Source: an uncultured Clostridia bacterium (GTDB lineage Bacteria; Bacillota; Clostridia; UMGS1883). From it: DNA of 7,678 bases. This document shows positions 5,647 through 7,678 of the stretch, in pieces. The notes below the pieces were generated by a model. That model was not told the origin of the DNA and searched no databases. It was given only the letters and a program-made list of their open reading frames with translations. Made by a program: the position numbers and the translations under genes. Where the stretch lies: NCBI GenBank assembly GCA_947629615.1, contig CANRER010000066.1, positions 1 to 7,678 of the forward strand, given 5' to 3'. Within the stretch, counting starts at the first letter, position 1, and each line of letters starts with the position of its first letter.

Positions 5647-7678
5647 CCTTGCTTTTTGCCCGCCCGAAGCGCCGCGAACAGGCTCCGAAGGCGGATTTTT
5701 ACGGTTCCCATGTTTGTTATCTCGTCAATTTTTATCTGAGTGTATATCTTGCCCTTTTCTTCGATTATGCGGCGCACCTCGTCGGCGGTGATGGCGTCCA
5801 CCCCGCAGCCGAAGGATACGAGCTGCACCAGATTTACGTCCGGCCCCTGCTCGCCCACCCATTTGGCGGCGGCGTAAAGCCGCGCGTGGTACGTCCACTG
5901 GTTCAGCACCTGCGTTTCAAACGGGGCCACGCCGGGACTTACGCTGTCCTCGGTTATGACGACCGCGCCCATGTCGCAGATGAGCTTGTCGATGCCGTGG
6001 CTTATTTCGCCGTCCACGTGATACGGCCTTCCGCACAGCACTATAACGGGCAGGCCCTTTTCGCGGGCGGCGGCGAGGAACTCCGCCCCCTTCGCGGCGA
6101 TGCGGCCCATGTGGGCGCGGTATTCCGCGTAGGCCGCGTCGGCAGCCTTTTTCACCTCGGCGAGGTTTATGCCGCCGAACTCGCGTTCGAGAACGGCGTG
6201 TATCTTTTTTGCGAAATCCTTCGGGCGGTGAAGCCCGAGGTAGTCGTATATCAGCCTTGTGCCGCCGAGGTCGGTGACGTTAGCCTTGATGACCTCGGGA
6301 TAGTAAGCCACGACGGGGCAGTTATAATGGTTCGCCGAAAGCCCCTCGTCCAGATTGTAGGACATACAGGGGTAAAAAATTGCGTCACAGCGGCCCGCCA
6401 AGGCCTCGATATGCCCGTGGAGCAGCTTCGCGGGGTAGCACACGGTGTCGGAGGGGATAGTGTGCTGGCCGCCGAGATACAGCTCGCGCGTACTCTCGGG
6501 CGAAGCCGTCACCCCGAAGCCGAGGGCGGTAAAGAAGGTGTGCCAGAAGGGGTAAAGCTCCCACATATTCAGCCCCATAGGTATGCCGATAAGGCCCCTC
6601 TCGCCCCGGGTGGGGGCGTAGGCGGCGATAAGGCCGCGAATGTATTCGTAAAGGTCGTACCTTTCGGCGGACGCGGCGGTTTTAAGCGGCTTTTCACAGC
6701 GGTTCCCCGCGATGAAGCGCCGCCCCCCGCCGAAGCTGTTCACCGTCAGGCGGCAGTGATTTGTGCAGCCGCCGCAGACGACCTGCTTTGCCTCGTGCTT
6801 AAAGACGCGCAGCTCGTCTAGGGTTATTGTCGTCGATTTTTCGGGGGCGTTGTCCTTGGCGTAAAGCGCGGCCCCGTAGGCCCCCATGAGGCCCGCTATG
6901 TTGGGGCGCACCACCTCGCGGCCGAGCTCGGTTTCAAATGCGCGCAGCACCGCGTCGTTGAGGAAGGTGCCACCCTGCACAACTATGTTTTTGCCAAGGC
7001 TGTCGGCGCTGGCCGCGCGAATGACCTTGTAAATGGCGTTTTTCACCACGCTCAGGCTAAGCCCGGCGGAGATGTTCTCGATAGACGCGCCGTCCTTTTG
7101 CGCCTGCTTGACGGAGGAATTCATGAACACCGTGCAGCGCGAGCCGAGGTCCACCGGCTTGTCGGCCAGCAGGCCCTTTTGGGCAAATTCGCTTATGCTG
7201 TAGCCCAGCGCCCCGGCGAAGGTCTGCAAAAACGAGCCGCAGCCCGACGAGCAGGCTTCGTTGAGAAAAATATTGTCAATGGCGCCGCCGCGTATTTTGA
7301 AGCACTTTATATCCTGACCGCCGATGTCGATGATAAAGTCCACGTTGGGGTTGAACCTTTTCGCGGCGGTAAAGTGGGCCATTGTTTCCACAAGGCCCAT
7401 GTCGAAGCCGAAGGCGTTTTTCACAAGCTCCTCGCCGTAGCCGGTGGCCGCGGAGGCGTTTATCTTTACATTGGGGTATTTTTCGTAAAATTTAATCAAA
7501 AAGTCGCGGAGCAGCGGCACGGGGTTGCCGCTGTTGGGCATATAGTCCGCGTGGAAAATATCGCCCTTTTCGTTCAGCACAACGGCCTTTAGGGTGGTGC
7601 TTCCGGCGTCCACGCCAAGGTAAGCCTCCTTGGGGTCGGGGTCGTCGGTGATGGGTATGCCGGCCCTTTGGTGCCGCT
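5643..7678 (-). CDS. BadF/BcrA-type CoA-dehydratase activase with DUF2229-like region, 5' partial
   Basis: The frame is open to the right edge: the codons before the GTG at 7613 read ITDDPDPKEAYLG, an apparent interdomain linker, and no start is seen. Numbering from that GTG, an ASKHA-fold ATPase domain spans about 1-252, with phosphate-1 motif VDAGSTTLK (residue 1 being that Val), phosphate-2 motif DIGGQDIK (96-103) and adenosine motif VVQGGTFLND (211-220). The Cys residues expected to hold the bridging [4Fe-4S] cluster of dimeric activators such as HgdC are present, in ACSSGCGSF (C121/C125) and SRCTVF (C160). A second Cys set, C280-x2-C283-x3-C287 with C306 (GNRCEKP), opens the DUF2229-like part, which continues with SDTVCYPAK, FYPCMSYN and LCGRPYHVDGE. 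In this family ATP hydrolysis drives low-potential electron transfer to 2-hydroxyacyl-CoA dehydratases. For these long multidomain members the client is not known. A first ATPase domain probably lies upstream, outside the window. Confidence 0.9.
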   Translation of the reverse strand, partial: RHQRAGIPITDDPDPKEAYLGVDAGSTTLKAVVLNEKGDIFHADYMPNSGNPVPLLRDFLIKFYEKYPNVKINASAATGYGEELVKNAFGFDMGLVETMAHFTAAKRFNPNVDFIIDIGGQDIKCFKIRGGAIDNIFLNEACSSGCGSFLQTFAGALGYSISEFAQKGLLADKPVDLGSRCTVFMNSSVKQAQKDGASIENISAGLSLSVVKNAIYKVIRAASADSLGKNIVVQGGTFLNDAVLRAFETELGREVVRPNIAGLMGAYGAALYAKDNAPEKSTTITLDELRVFKHEAKQVVCGGCTNHCRLTVNSFGGGRRFIAGNRCEKPLKTAASAERYDLYEYIRGLIAAYAPTRGERGLIGIPMGLNMWELYPFWHTFFTALGFGVTASPESTRELYLGGQHTIPSDTVCYPAKLLHGHIEALAGRCDAIFYPCMSYNLDEGLSANHYNCPVVAYYPEVIKANVTDLGGTRLIYDYLGLHRPKDFAKKIHAVLEREFGGINLAEVKKAADAAYAEYRAHMGRIAAKGAEFLAAAREKGLPVIVLCGRPYHVDGEISHGIDKLICDMGAVVITEDSVSPGVAPFETQVLNQWTYHARLYAAAKWVGEQGPDVNLVQLVSFGCGVDAITADEVRRIIEEKGKIYTQIKIDEITNMGTVKIRLRSLFAALRAGKKQG
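5652..5658 (-). other. Possible -1 slippage site C-AAA-AAG before the activase stop
   Basis: In the activase frame the end reads GGC AAA AAG CAA GGG TGA. A -1 slip on AAA AAG would continue as GCA AGG GTG AAT and run straight into the COG3581-like frame without meeting a stop, giving the fused protein seen in relatives. The heptamer lacks the ideal first A, and I see no strong downstream stem-loop or well-placed upstream Shine-Dalgarno stimulator. A one-base sequencing error in the run of five A would look the same. Confidence 0.2.

Noticed and set aside
5649..6821. A 390-codon open frame on the + strand opposite the activase
   Set aside because: It is a mirror frame of a conserved multidomain gene, with no recognisable motif and no ribosome site. 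Similar shadow frames at 4543-5055, 5071-5739 and 7098-7592 were dropped for the same reason.
7611..7613. GTG as the start of the activase
   Set aside because: It would cut off the first beta strand (YLGVDAGS) of the ATPase fold. An in-frame linker-like sequence continues to the right edge, so the gene is truncated by the window.
1..7678. CRISPR array, tRNA/rRNA genes, insertion sequences or phage genes
   Set aside because: No regularly spaced repeats, tRNA-like cloverleaf ends, transposase motifs or terminal inverted repeats were found. Nearly all bases are accounted for by chromosomal genes.

Overview
The window looks like chromosomal DNA of a spore-forming Clostridia-class Firmicute with a fairly GC-rich genome; an Oscillospirales-type gut or anaerobic lineage would fit, but that is inference. 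Three things point there: a SPOCS-plus-LysM protein of the SipL type (spore coat and cortex morphogenesis in clostridia), a WalR/WalK two-component pair (typical of Gram-positive Firmicutes), and a BadF/BcrA-type CoA-dehydratase activase with its COG3581-like partner (typical of strict anaerobes). Codons end mostly in G or C, which creates long false ORFs on the opposite strand.

Layout. The 3' end of a sipL-like gene enters from the left on the + strand and stops at 1024. A perfect 12-bp hairpin (1062-1089) lies between it and a convergent minus-strand gene and probably terminates both transcripts. Everything to the right is on the minus strand. In order of transcription (right to left): an activase with a second BadF-type ATPase domain and a DUF2229-like region (5' end beyond the window), a 440-aa COG3581-like cysteine-rich protein overlapping it by 4 nt, walR 4 nt further on, walK 14 nt after that, then a 241-bp gap and a small secreted protein of unknown function.

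How the parts may work together. The tight spacing from activase to walK suggests one transcript, so an anaerobic metabolic or iron-sulfur activase is probably co-expressed with the cell-wall regulator WalRK. The 241-bp gap before the small secreted gene contains an AT-rich patch with a perfect TATAAT. Just upstream of that is an 11-of-12 match to the known WalR box (TGTWAH-N5-TGTWAH), placed where a -35 element would be, and no good -35 is present. I therefore propose that the secreted Ig-like protein is a direct target of the adjacent WalRK system and perhaps an accessory or feedback partner. No YycH/YycI-like genes follow walK here. The secreted gene also has a long, GC-rich, structured leader, with a small upstream ORF whose stop codon overlaps its ATG.

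The most unusual points are the WalR box with its secreted target, the activase/COG3581 gene split at a site where a -1 shift would fuse the two frames, and the operon-like link between a CoA-dehydratase activase and walRK. No RNA genes, mobile elements or CRISPR arrays were seen.
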